Below the pieces are notes generated by a model. The model saw only the letters and a program-made list of their open reading frames with translations. It was not told where the DNA came from and did no database searches. From contig BGKB01000001.1 in the NCBI GenBank assembly GCA_003116975.1, positions 186,001 to 250,000 on the forward strand: a DNA stretch of 64,000 nucleotides. Reading direction: 5' to 3'. Both the position numbers and the translations under genes were made by a program. Numbering within the stretch: position 1 is the first letter of the stretch; every line of letters begins with the position of its first letter. Of this stretch, positions 28,405-37,755 are shown piece after piece. Source of the DNA: Aurantiochytrium sp. KH105 (Eukaryota; Sar; Bigyra; Thraustochytrida; Thraustochytriidae).

Positions 28405-29682
28405 TCATGCCTCGGGGAGCTCAATGTTTTTCTGAATCCACGGGTGCCGCAGAACCTCAAAGAGACTCAGACGGCGCTCGGCATGCTTGTGAAGAAGTCT
28501 GCGAATAAGATCCTTGGCCTCGCGACTGACATGGCTCGGAAACCGGTAGTCGAGCGTGCTGATCTTGCGAAAGGTGGCCTCATTGTCGGAGACGCAGCTT
28601 TGCGGCGTGGCGAGAAGACCGCTAAAGTGAGAACTGCCGGCAGGAGTGGTCATGTGACTGAATGGCGTGCCTGGCGCACGCAGGGCGCCGGCGCTAGCCA
28701 TCTCATCGCCTGGTGAAGGCTCGAATGGCGGGACGCCCACGAGAAGCTCGTACGCGAGAACGCCGACGGTCCAGTTGTCGACGGTCTCGTCGTAGGCCTT
28801 GCCTTTGACCATTTCAGGCGCAAGGTAGTCCAAGGTGCCGCACATTGTGGTTCTGCGGTTGCCGTGGTTGATGCTTGCAAGTCGATCATTCTCCTCGGAA
28901 CTCGCGCTTATGCCACCGCGCACGTGCAAACGCGCTGTGCTCATGTAGCCATTGTATCCACGTCGGTCATGGGCAGCCCAGCCGAAATCCGCAAGCTTGA
29001 GCAAGCCATCCTGAGAGAGCAGCAAATTTTCTGGCTTCACGTCTCGGTGAATCACATTAAAGCTGTGGCAATAACTGAGGGCGCTCGCGAGCTGGGCAAT
29101 GTAGGAAGCTGCCGTTTTTTCGTCGAATTTTCCCTCGGGCTGCTTCTTCATGACCTTGTACAGCTCGCCGCCAGCAGCGTATTCGAGAATAAGGTAGACG
29201 CGTTTTGGGTCGTAAAAGTAGCCAAAGAGCTGCAGGATGTTTGGGTGCTTGAGCCGCGAGTGAATTTCCACCTCTTGGCCGAGCTGAGAATACATGTCGT
29301 CGCGTTGAAGTTGCTCCTTGTCGAGGACTTTGAGGGCAACAATCTGTTTTGTACGCTTTACTTTTGCACGGTACACTATGCCGTACTTGCCGCGGCCCAG
29401 GGCCTTTCCGATTTCAAAGTCGCGCAAGTTCCAGCGGAGCATGCCGTCCGCGCACTTGCCGCGAGGATCCGAGGCCGCGTAGTAGCTTTCGGGTGCAGGT
29501 GCAAGAGGCTCCCTTGCGTTGGCAACAACTTGCGTCTGCTTTGCGTTTGCAGCGGTCTTGCTTGAGACCATCTCGCGTGACATGGGCGCTGCAGATGTCT
29601 TGCCAGGCACCACGACATCGCACGTCGCAGCCTGCAGGGCCAGCGAGGATTGCGCCGCACTGCAAGACCGTTGGCGGTCCAT
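28405..29682 (-). CDS. Aurora-family protein kinase with inserts
   Basis: The product is 425 residues. The kinase domain spans about 89-416: glycine loop GRGKYG (96-101), K118, HRD with D214, DFG with D232, and the Aurora activation segment RRTTMCGTLDYLAPEM (276-291), in which T279 corresponds to Aurora A T288. Two inserts are unusual. About 33 extra residues lie between DFG and RRTT, and about 40 lie in the C-lobe after PPFE (321-370). The N-terminus is short and unstructured with no clear destruction box. Auroras control spindle assembly and chromosome segregation. Only one is seen here, so an A or B identity cannot be given. It converges on CFAP20DC. Confidence 0.92.
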   Translation of the reverse strand: MDRQRSCSAAQSSLALQAATCDVVVPGKTSAAPMSREMVSSKTAANAKQTQVVANAREPLAPAPESYYAASDPRGKCADGMLRWNLRDFEIGKALGRGKYGIVYRAKVKRTKQIVALKVLDKEQLQRDDMYSQLGQEVEIHSRLKHPNILQLFGYFYDPKRVYLILEYAAGGELYKVMKKQPEGKFDEKTAASYIAQLASALSYCHSFNVIHRDVKPENLLLSQDGLLKLADFGWAAHDRRGYNGYMSTARLHVRGGISASSEENDRLASINHGNRRTTMCGTLDYLAPEMVKGKAYDETVDNWTVGVLAYELLVGVPPFEPSPGDEMASAGALRAPGTPFSHMTTPAGSSHFSGLLATPQSCVSDNEATFRKISTLDYRFPSHVSREAKDLIRRLLHKHAERRLSLFEVLRHPWIQKNIELPEA

Positions 29683-30171
29683 GGTGGCCCCAACGAATTG
29701 GGACGCGTCTCGACGCGACCGGTGCTACGACCAACGTTGCACGTCCGCGTGCGCGCGGGCGGAGGGGCGAGGGGAAGGAGGCAGAAGCAGCCAGCGGGGG
29801 GCGCCCGCCGTGCCTTGCCTCGCCCAAGCACGTCGCGCGCGAGTTCTGTGCGATTCTGGGTCTGGTTCCACATGATTGATTACATGTTACAGGGGCCTCC
29901 TTTGATCAGCCAGCAGGAAGAAGCTCGGCCAATTTCATCAAAGTCTCTGGAGAAGGCAACGGGAAAACGTGCACTGCACCACATCGCAACGATAGTGGAG
30001 GTGATTGTGAGCAAGAGAGGGGGTAAAGGCCCTCAAGGAAATTATCAGATAAGTTCACGCGTGTACAGTCAATTTTCGTTCGTTGTAAGAAAAGAGAACT
30101 CTGAATGAATAAAGATTGACGAGACATTGCTTCCACAGCCGATCAATCGCGAGCTAGCTAGATGGGCAGGA
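29683..30171. other. Spacer upstream of Aurora
   Basis: This 490 nt stretch lies between the Aurora start and the UBAC2 stop, both on the minus strand. The half near Aurora (to 29870) is GC-rich and the rest is AT-richer. I see nothing else. Confidence 0.4.
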
Positions 30172-31431
30172 TTACATGAGCAAAGATTCGGTAGCGCGAG
30201 CCACATTGTTGTTACATCGGCGAAGAGCTTCCACGGCACTATCTCGGTCAAAGCCCATCTCCGTAAGTCGTGCAACGTCTTCTTCGGAGGGAGGGGCCAC
30301 GTTCGCCTGGGGCTGAGGTGGCGCGGGCCCCCCAAAGCCGCCTCCAAAGCCGCCGCCTCCAGCACCACCCAGAAATCCTGGTCCTGGAAGCAACTGGTCC
30401 ATTTGATATCCCTGGGCGTTTGTGCCGCGATGCTGCTGCTGTTGCTGCTGTTGCATCTCCTGCCGCAACGACTACGAAAATAACAAAGAAACCAAAAAAC
30501 ACGAGGTGAGCAGGCAGACGGCCGAGAATGAGTCAGACTCTGCGTGCGAAAGCAACCACGACAGTCAAAACATTTACAAAAGGCAAAACTTACAGCAATC
30601 GTCGCGGGATCCATGCCCATTCTTGCGTACGTCTCTTCTTCCCTGCGCGCGCGCGCTGCTGCAATCTCAGCGGGGCTGCGACTGGCGAAAAGAGGCGCGA
30701 GATAATCTTTACTGAATCGCACGAGGGGGTCAGGCCACGAAAATTTGTTAAAGGGCAGCTTGTCGCTGAGACACAGAAGTCCGCCAATCATGCCACAGCA
30801 GGCTGCAATCGCAGACTGGTTGCCCTGCGCCAAGAGGAGTTGGCTGCCCCATAAATACATGAAGGACTTTTCCGAGAACTCGGCTCCGAGAAGGCGGTAC
30901 TTTTGCAGCTTGGGTACGTAGACAAAGTAGTGAACAAAGAGAGCAAAGATGTAACTGTACGGCCCAATGGCAACCTGATTCAGCTCGCGGTCATCAAAGC
31001 CCGGATTCATGATGAGGACAGCCATTTGAAGCGTGATGGAGAGCAATGTGGACATGGTCGTAAACGAGAGGAAGCGCGCGGTGCCCATTCTGCGCTCGAA
31101 CATTCTAAACTGGTAAATGAGCCCCAAGCCCAGGACCAGCTCGCCAATGCCTCCGAAGACGAATTGTCCTGCCAAGACACGATGCAGCTGGACGCCGGAA
31201 AAGGCAGTCACATCGTATCCAGTCCATGGGGCTGGGAGCGTGTAGACGTTGGCAATGGATCCAAGGCCCACGGCAAAGAAGATAGCTTTGCTGGCCGGCG
31301 CCTGGTCTACGCGTCGAAGAAAGGTTAAAAGCGACAAAGAAGGTCAGTTACCAATTCGACAAGGGGGTGCGAGGCGACGTGGACGGCCGAGACAAGCACT
31401 TACAAAAGTCAAACCATCCGGAAGACGCCAT
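30172..31431 (-). CDS. UBAC2: UBAC2-like rhomboid pseudoprotease with UBA domain, three exons
   Basis: The coding sequence joins 31404-31431, 30594-31306 and 30172-30471 on the minus strand (346 residues). Splice sites are GTAAGT donors and TAG acceptors, phases 1 and 0. The spliced N-terminus MASSGWFDFYQAPASK matches UBAC2's opening (GLYKAPLSK in animals), supporting the tiny first exon. Six or so TM helices form the rhomboid-like part, including the FRMFERRMGT loop. After a Gln-rich and Gly-rich linker, the last 40 residues form a UBA domain (VARLTEMGFDRDSAVEAL). UBAC2 is an ER membrane protein working in ERAD and lipid-droplet targeting of UBXD8. It lacks the rhomboid Ser-His dyad as far as I can see. 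Confidence 0.9.
30472..30593 (-). other. UBAC2 intron 2 (122 nt)
   Basis: The donor is GTAAGT, with a pyrimidine-rich tract before the TAG acceptor, phase 0. It separates the membrane part from the UBA-containing exon. Confidence 0.85.
31307..31403 (-). other. UBAC2 intron 1 (97 nt)
   Basis: The donor is GTAAGT and the acceptor GCGTAG, phase 1. It follows a 28-nt first coding exon, and the split codon becomes Tyr. Confidence 0.8.
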
Positions 31432-32707
31432 CGTCGTCTTCTCCAGCCGAAACGAGAGCCGTGCTGAGCCTCCACGTCAGAGATATTATCAAAACGAGGG
31501 AGAGCGATCTCTGTACAGAGAGCCGCTCCCAGGCTGGCCACCACCACGCGGCGCCGCTTCAGAGCCCAGCGTACGCAGCTTGCGCAGCGCTAGGCGACGC
31601 AGGCCGCAGATAACGTCTCCGCCCGCCCCACAAGGCGCGCCGCCGTCGATCGCGCACGCGGGCGGGCGCGGGTTTATGGGTCTGCGCTACGGCCGCGTGC
31701 AAGAACTATTTTTTTGCTCTTCTTTTTCCCCCTTGTCACTCTTATTTTCATTTTCCCGAAATCAATCTGACAGAAGGTAAATGCAGTATCGGCGATATCG
31801 CACTTGCGACGGCGCGAAGTCCGCCGGCCGACTTTTTGCCGCACAACCTTGACGCGCAAGCGAGTTATACTTGGCGCACAAGTGGGGTATTTACGGTCCA
31901 AGTAGACAATAGTGGCGAAGTAAACAATAACAAAAATCAACCGAGACAATAGCAATGAGCCGCAGTCAAAGTCGGCAAGCAAGTCGACCAAATCAACTTT
32001 GAAACGCAAACGTTGGTTGCTCAAACGTGGTGGGTTATTCAAATTTGAATTCAAATCCACCAAAGCGCAGAGAAACCCAACTTTCCTCATCCAAACAACA
32101 TCCAAATCAGGTTTCGATCCGCAGCCGAGTGCGTGCAGGACGAGCTCGAGCCCGAGGCCGCCGCGCCACGCCAGCCCGCACGGCGAGGGGGCGCAGCGCG
32201 CGACGCGCGGCGAGCGCGGCCGGCGCGTACCCCGCGCGGCGCTCGCAGCCCGCCTGAGGAAAGGCCGAGCGAGGCTGGCCGCCAGGAAAGGGGGGAAGGA
32301 CGTGGTGGAAAACGCCAACGACCGCGCCCCCGCGCGACGGCGACAGCCTCTCCGTTCCTTCGCGCCTGTTGCGCGGCGCGCGCGCGCGGAGCCGAGGTGC
32401 CCACGGGATCCCTCGGCACGCATCCCCGCGCGCGTCCTCCGCCCTCCCGGCGTGCGGATCGCAGACGCCAGGGCCCGTGAGAGCGCGCGAGAGCGGCGGA
32501 CCACTCGGGCTAGCTAGCTAGCTAAGGGCTGCGCTAGCTGGCCCCGCGTACACCTCGCTGGAGCAGACAGATCTCGCGAGCGGACGAGCCGCAAGAAACA
32601 CCGCCTTGGCGAGCAGCGGCGTGCAAGTAGTCATCCATCTGCTCGCGTAAATTGCTGCAACGTAGCTTATCGGGAAAGGCAAAGCAAAGCAAAGCAAACA
32701 CCTCGAA
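31432..32707. other. Divergent spacer of 1.3 kb
   Basis: This region lies between UBAC2 (minus) and the CDK-cyclin fusion (plus). It is AT-richer at 31700-32100 and very GC-rich at 32130-32500. (GCTA)4 lies at 32509-32524 and AAAGC pentanucleotides at 32679-32699, just before the ATG. Long frames here are composition artefacts. Confidence 0.5.
32509..32524. repeat. (GCTA)4 repeat
   Basis: Four perfect tetranucleotide units lie about 185 nt upstream of the CDK-cyclin start. Confidence 0.9.
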
Positions 32708-35650
32708 ATGGAGAACGCCAATAGCACCAGCGAGATTGCGAGCAACGGGAGCAGCATGGGGGGAAACAGCACCGCCGGCGGTGCCGCTGGCGGTAGCGGC
32801 AGCGGTGGCGTCGATGGCTCGGCATCTCCCCGCAATCAGCCCCTGCAAACAAACCCTCCCAAACCCGCGCGCGTCGTGGCAGATTCATTTTCCAGCCCAA
32901 TGACGCAGAAACGCAAAATGATCGTGGCGCCGTCAAGGCTTGAACTTGACGGCAAGCGATCGCGATGGGAAGACGCAGCGCGCAAGTCGCGAAAGCGAGC
33001 AGTGAGCCTCGATGACCTCTTGACGGAGATCAAGATGGAAATCATCTCTTATCTTGCCTTTGGAAGCCCTGGCTCGATCGAAGGCATCTGGGCCGCCTCC
33101 GTGACATGGAACCGTCTGTGCACAAGCGCACGGTTCTGGAAACAGTTCCCCTCCTTTGACTCGTCGGGCGTGATCCGGACAGCGTCGTTCCAGTATCTTG
33201 GACTGAAGAACAAAGGTACGGAAGGCAACTGCTACAAGGTGATGCACCGACGCTCGGGCCGTCTCTTTGCCATGAAACGCGCGCGCGTGTATCCCACGGG
33301 CGAGGGCGTCCCATACTATATGCTACGCGAGTTGGCGTTTTTGCAAGGATTACGACATCCGCACATTGCCACCGTCGAACGAATTTCGCTGGTGGACAAC
33401 AAGTTGCACCTTTTCTTCAGCTACATGGAAAAGTCGCTCTTTGATCTCATTAACCCCAACAATGACGCCGACGGCGGCAAGCCCTTGCCGCCGACGCTAA
33501 TTCGGCGTTTCCTGTACCAAATATTGCAAGGCGTCGCATTTTGCCACCAGCGCGGCGTCTTGCACCGCAACCTGAAACCCAAACATCTATTGGTGGACAT
33601 TCCAGGCATTTCGAATTCGTCGCGCCGCTGTACTACGGTGCGGGAAGAGCGGGAGTCCATTTCCTACATTTTGGGTCTCACCGATAAGCGACCACCCCCC
33701 GTTCCGGAGATGGACACCGCGGGGGAGGAGATCGCAGGCCCGGAAAATGCCATGGATGACCATGTGTATGCTGAGCTTCTTACAGCCGCCGAAAGCGGGA
33801 GCATCCGCATTTCTGATTTTGCCCTGGTCCGCTCCACCTCGATTCCGCTTCGCAATTATACTACAGAGGTCGTCACACTCTGGTATCGGTCTCCAGAAGT
33901 TCTCATGGGTGGCCGATACTTTGCTGCGGTGGATGTGTGGTCGGTGGGCTGCGTATTTGCAGAGATGATCCTTGGCAAGCCCTTGTTTCCCGGTATTTGC
34001 GAGATTGACCAGCTTTTCCAGATCTTTCTCAAGCTCGGAACGCCGAACGAGTCGACCTGGTCAGGTTTTTCTCAACTGCCAAACTTTCAGCCCGAGTTCC
34101 CACGCTGGCCGCAACGCTCCCTCAAGGTGCACGTGCCGAATTTGGATGAGGATGGCGTCGACCTCATGACGCGAATGCTCGACGTGAACCCAAACCGCCG
34201 CATCACGGCCGAGGAAGCGCTGCAGCACCCCTACTTTGATCCGATTCGGGCGCAGCCCAAGGCTCCAGATGTTGATGCTGTGCCGTCCACAGACCCCACG
34301 CCACGTGTCGGCCCCGGTCGCCCCGCGGAGGATGATGAATTCGGTCGCGTTGTCTCTGTGCCTGGCCAGGTGGACTTGAACTCATTAAGCTGGCACGACG
34401 CGGACACTGAGGAATTCAAGACAACGTGCTGGAAATACGCAGGCAAGATCGATCGACTCGCGCGCGAAGATCGAGGCGGTGCGCCGCGGCAAGGTCTCGA
34501 CGACATGCTGTATCTAATTCGCTACTACCACTATCTCAAGGCGCTGGAAGCGGAAATGTTCCCCCTTGCAGATTACCTCGTCGAACCAGAAATGATGCCG
34601 GCCGTCGTAGAGGCTGGCGCCGGGCGAGGGGCTGTGGTAGCTGTCGGGGCCACTGGCGCAGTGGCTCCAGGCCAGGGACCGCAGCATCGCGGAGGGCAGC
34701 AAGAAGAGCTCACTGGGCTTGCTCAGCTGCCTCCGGCCCCGACGCAGCAAGGTCAGATGCAGGAACAGTTGGAACAGCTCCCGCCTGATCAGCGACCACA
34801 GGAGGAGGAATTGGAGGAGGGCGCCGAGCAAGGCATGGGGGCACTGGCGCGTACAATCGAAGAGCAAAACGCCACGAACATGCAAGCCAATCTGCAACCG
34901 CTGCATCGGTCGATGCTTGTAGACTGGCTTGTGGAGGTGATTGACGTTTTTGACATGTCGGTGCGAAGTGTGTTCATGGCGGTCAATTACACGGATCGTT
35001 ACCTCGCGAAACAATTTGTACAGCGGAACCGTTTCCAGCTTCTTGGAGCCACCTGCCTGCATATTGCCTCCAAGTGCGAGGATGTTTCCTACATTGGTGT
35101 GGAAGACCTCGTTGTGTGCGCAGACAAAGTGTATGGCCCCGAGGACGTTTTGCGTCTTGAAGAGAAGGTCCTGAACACGCTCGACTTTCATATTTCCGTA
35201 CCGACGGTGATCGATTTCTTGAACGTTTTTATTGTGCGGCTCATGTACAGTTCCGGCGAAGACCAGAGCTGCACCGTGCTGGCTTCGGGAATTAGCGCGC
35301 TCCGGGAGATGCACGTGAGCAAGGAAGCCAAGGCCCTGGCTCAGTACCTTGCCGAGCTTTCGCTGCAGGAACACTTTTTCATTGCCCAAATGCCTTCATG
35401 CGTGGCGGCTGCGGCGCTCGGGTTTGCCCTTTTCCTCAGGGGTTTGCCCATTTATCCTGAGCGCTTTGAGGCTGTCACGGGCTATTCTCTCAAGGCGCTT
35501 CGTCCCTGCGTGGAGCGCCTCAGCAACGCCTTGCAAGATGCGCCCCTGCGTCCCAATTTGCACGTGATTTTGCGTCGTTACCAGCGCCCGCAGAACTTTT
35601 CCGTCGCGGTCAGCTCGCTGACGCGGCCCCTGTACACCATGTTCGAGTGA
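32708..35650 (+). CDS. F-box / CDK-like kinase / cyclin fusion protein
   Basis: This is one 980-residue frame. Residues 101-147 match an F-box (LLTEIKMEIISYL ... WNRLCTSARFWKQF). Residues about 160-515 are a CDK-type kinase: K190 is present, the T-loop reads YTTEVVTLWYRSPE with T385 at the CDK1 T161 position, and the C-lobe has DVWSVGCVFAEM. Two catalytic positions have changed. HRD is HRN (N288) and the Mg-binding Asn of the catalytic loop is His (H293). DFG is DFA (D370-A372). About 64 extra residues lie between catalytic loop and DFA. Residues about 720-960 are an A/B-type cyclin fold (MLVDWLVEV at 736). It is a predicted pseudokinase tethered to its own cyclin; an SCF link is inferred from the F-box. 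Confidence 0.88.
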   Translation: MENANSTSEIASNGSSMGGNSTAGGAAGGSGSGGVDGSASPRNQPLQTNPPKPARVVADSFSSPMTQKRKMIVAPSRLELDGKRSRWEDAARKSRKRAVSLDDLLTEIKMEIISYLAFGSPGSIEGIWAASVTWNRLCTSARFWKQFPSFDSSGVIRTASFQYLGLKNKGTEGNCYKVMHRRSGRLFAMKRARVYPTGEGVPYYMLRELAFLQGLRHPHIATVERISLVDNKLHLFFSYMEKSLFDLINPNNDADGGKPLPPTLIRRFLYQILQGVAFCHQRGVLHRNLKPKHLLVDIPGISNSSRRCTTVREERESISYILGLTDKRPPPVPEMDTAGEEIAGPENAMDDHVYAELLTAAESGSIRISDFALVRSTSIPLRNYTTEVVTLWYRSPEVLMGGRYFAAVDVWSVGCVFAEMILGKPLFPGICEIDQLFQIFLKLGTPNESTWSGFSQLPNFQPEFPRWPQRSLKVHVPNLDEDGVDLMTRMLDVNPNRRITAEEALQHPYFDPIRAQPKAPDVDAVPSTDPTPRVGPGRPAEDDEFGRVVSVPGQVDLNSLSWHDADTEEFKTTCWKYAGKIDRLAREDRGGAPRQGLDDMLYLIRYYHYLKALEAEMFPLADYLVEPEMMPAVVEAGAGRGAVVAVGATGAVAPGQGPQHRGGQQEELTGLAQLPPAPTQQGQMQEQLEQLPPDQRPQEEELEEGAEQGMGALARTIEEQNATNMQANLQPLHRSMLVDWLVEVIDVFDMSVRSVFMAVNYTDRYLAKQFVQRNRFQLLGATCLHIASKCEDVSYIGVEDLVVCADKVYGPEDVLRLEEKVLNTLDFHISVPTVIDFLNVFIVRLMYSSGEDQSCTVLASGISALREMHVSKEAKALAQYLAELSLQEHFFIAQMPSCVAAAALGFALFLRGLPIYPERFEAVTGYSLKALRPCVERLSNALQDAPLRPNLHVILRRYQRPQNFSVAVSSLTRPLYTMFE

Positions 35651-35858
35651 GTGAGGGATGTTGGTTGTCGATTGAAACAGAAAGAAGAAAAACCACAAAC
35701 AAAGAAACAAACAAAGAAACACAGAAAGCAAGCTTCGTTTAGAAATAAAATTCCATTTCCCTCTCCCTTGGACATCAAGAGGGCAAAGTGCTTTCGAGAC
35801 GAGGAGCACGCGCACGCATGATCCTCTTGCGAGCGCCGGAAGGGCTTCTTATGCGTGA

Positions 35859-37022
35859 ATGCCATCAACTCCAAGGAAGAAAATTAAGAAGGAGCTCTAT
35901 CTAAACCGTCACTCACTGTCAGGTCAGGTCAGCAGCAGTCAGAGAAAATTAGCGATGGTGGACGCCGACTTTGATGCGCTCGTCCGCGACCTACGCGCGC
36001 ATGCGCAACCAGCGGCCCTAGGGCTCACTGTGCGCGACCTCGCGCCCGGCCGTAGACCGCGACCCTCGCGAAAACCTGCCGAGGACGACGATGCGCATGC
36101 CTTGCAAGGGACCAAGAACGACGAGGAGTTCGACTCTGGCGACGAGCATAACAACGACGTCCACTTTGGGGACGTCGCGCTGTACGTGTCAGGTGTTGAA
36201 GGCCGCCCCGTTGGCACAGAAGATGGAGCCAGCGACACGGAAAGCAGGTTCTTCTTTGGAAAAGAGCGACGTGCGGCGCAACGCAAGCAGGTTAAGGACC
36301 ACCACGCCAAGGCCCAGAACGCTCGTTCTGCTGACCAATTGAGCAGCTTGCGGCGGAAAAAGATGCAGAAAGAGCAGCCGTCCCCGGACGAGACCAAGCC
36401 GCCGCCACGAAAACGCGGTCGACGTAAAAAGGTACTTCCTCGCACAGAGATTGCGACCGAGGTTAGCGTCAGTCTCGACGCCGATGCCGCTGCACGCGCG
36501 CAAAAAGCTCTTGCGCAGCTTGCATCGCATAAAAGTGAAAAGGCATCGAGAAAGATCGAGCGCATGCAACGCAAGGCGCGCAAGAAGCTCAAGACTCTGG
36601 CGCGTCAAAGCGGAGTCGAGCCTCCTTCCTCGTCCTCCTCGTTGTTCTCAAAGTCGTCATTCTCGATGGCCCAGGGAAAGACCGAGTCTTCCAAAAAAGT
36701 CGAGTCCCCGCGCACAGACGCGATCACATTGATTCCATCCATTGCGGGCGCGCGCGCTCCGAGCGCGTCAATGTCAGGAATGTCAGCATTCCGCGCGCTT
36801 CGCCAGCAAGATCTCTTTGCATATTCCGTGCCGCTCGACTCCGACCAGGACAAGCTAGCTTCGTCACAAAGTACCGGACACGAACAAGCTTCGAATCACG
36901 TCACCGCTGACGCCAATGTCGACGATGATTTTGGTGATCTTTCTCTCTTTCAAGACGTCTCGCAGGCGCCTGGACGCCAGCGCCGACACTACCTTTTGGC
37001 CGATCGTCGCAACGGCGGATAA
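35859..37022 (+). CDS. Basic, low-complexity protein, unknown function
   Basis: The product is 387 residues from the ATG at 35859, or 355 from the ATG at 35955, whose GCGATGG context is better; the frame is the same. The composition is Lys/Arg/Ser/Asp-rich. A bipartite-like basic cluster (RKRGRRKK near 185-192) suggests nuclear or nucleolar location. A helical Lys/Arg/Ala region near 215-245 may be a coiled coil. The C-terminus has an acidic FGDLSLF patch. The overall look recalls ribosome-biogenesis factors, but I recognise no domain. It lies 208 nt downstream of the CDK-cyclin gene on the same strand. Confidence 0.6.
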   Translation: MPSTPRKKIKKELYLNRHSLSGQVSSSQRKLAMVDADFDALVRDLRAHAQPAALGLTVRDLAPGRRPRPSRKPAEDDDAHALQGTKNDEEFDSGDEHNNDVHFGDVALYVSGVEGRPVGTEDGASDTESRFFFGKERRAAQRKQVKDHHAKAQNARSADQLSSLRRKKMQKEQPSPDETKPPPRKRGRRKKVLPRTEIATEVSVSLDADAAARAQKALAQLASHKSEKASRKIERMQRKARKKLKTLARQSGVEPPSSSSSLFSKSSFSMAQGKTESSKKVESPRTDAITLIPSIAGARAPSASMSGMSAFRALRQQDLFAYSVPLDSDQDKLASSQSTGHEQASNHVTADANVDDDFGDLSLFQDVSQAPGRQRRHYLLADRRNGG

Positions 37023-37755
37023 TTGACTCTAGTACGTCTCGGCCCTCGGTCTATGCTCGGATTGATGTTCCGCATGCGGACCAAGCAAGGAACACTCGGC
37101 AAAGAAACGCACGCTCAGGTCCTTCTCTTCGGAATCGCCGTCGCATCTAACGGCGATTTCGGACGCTCGCCTGCTTGGATGATACGTGCGTGCGATAATT
37201 CTCGCGGTGACAGAGAGAAGACTTTCGAAGCTCTTCACGTCCAACTCCTTTCCGCCAGGACTATCAGCGGCCAGCATGCAGATCTGCTCATTGTCTCCGA
37301 GCCCTGTCGACCCGGTCCATCGATGGTCGTCAGAACTACTTGGGCCTAGCCTAAAAGTCTGCTACTACTACTACTACTACTACTAGTATACACCGGCCTC
37401 GTTGGGAAATCCCAATCTCCAGAGAGAAGTGGAGCAGAGCGAAAACAGCACGAGAGAAGGCGACGGTGAGGAGCGCGGCGGGAGAGCGCGCGAGGGGCGC
37501 CCGGGGCGGAGCGCCGGCGGACAGCTCGCGACGCACCGCTGACTGGCAGACGCGGCGGACCAGGCACGAGGGCTCGAGCGAGGAGCGAGAGCGAGATTGA
37601 GCTCGAGGTTGACTTGGACTCGCAAGTCCTGCCCCTGCACAGCAAATCAAGCACGTCCGACCGAAGAACTTGGAGACGCTCGCGCGCAAGCACGGTAAGC
37701 TCACTCGATCGCACGCACGTAATCTCGAGGGAACGAGGACGTAAGAAGAGCAAAG
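37023..37755. other. Spacer upstream of PEX16
   Basis: This spacer of about 730 nt contains a (CTA)n tract at 37362-37386 and GC-rich sequence after 37440. No gene is supported. Confidence 0.4.
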
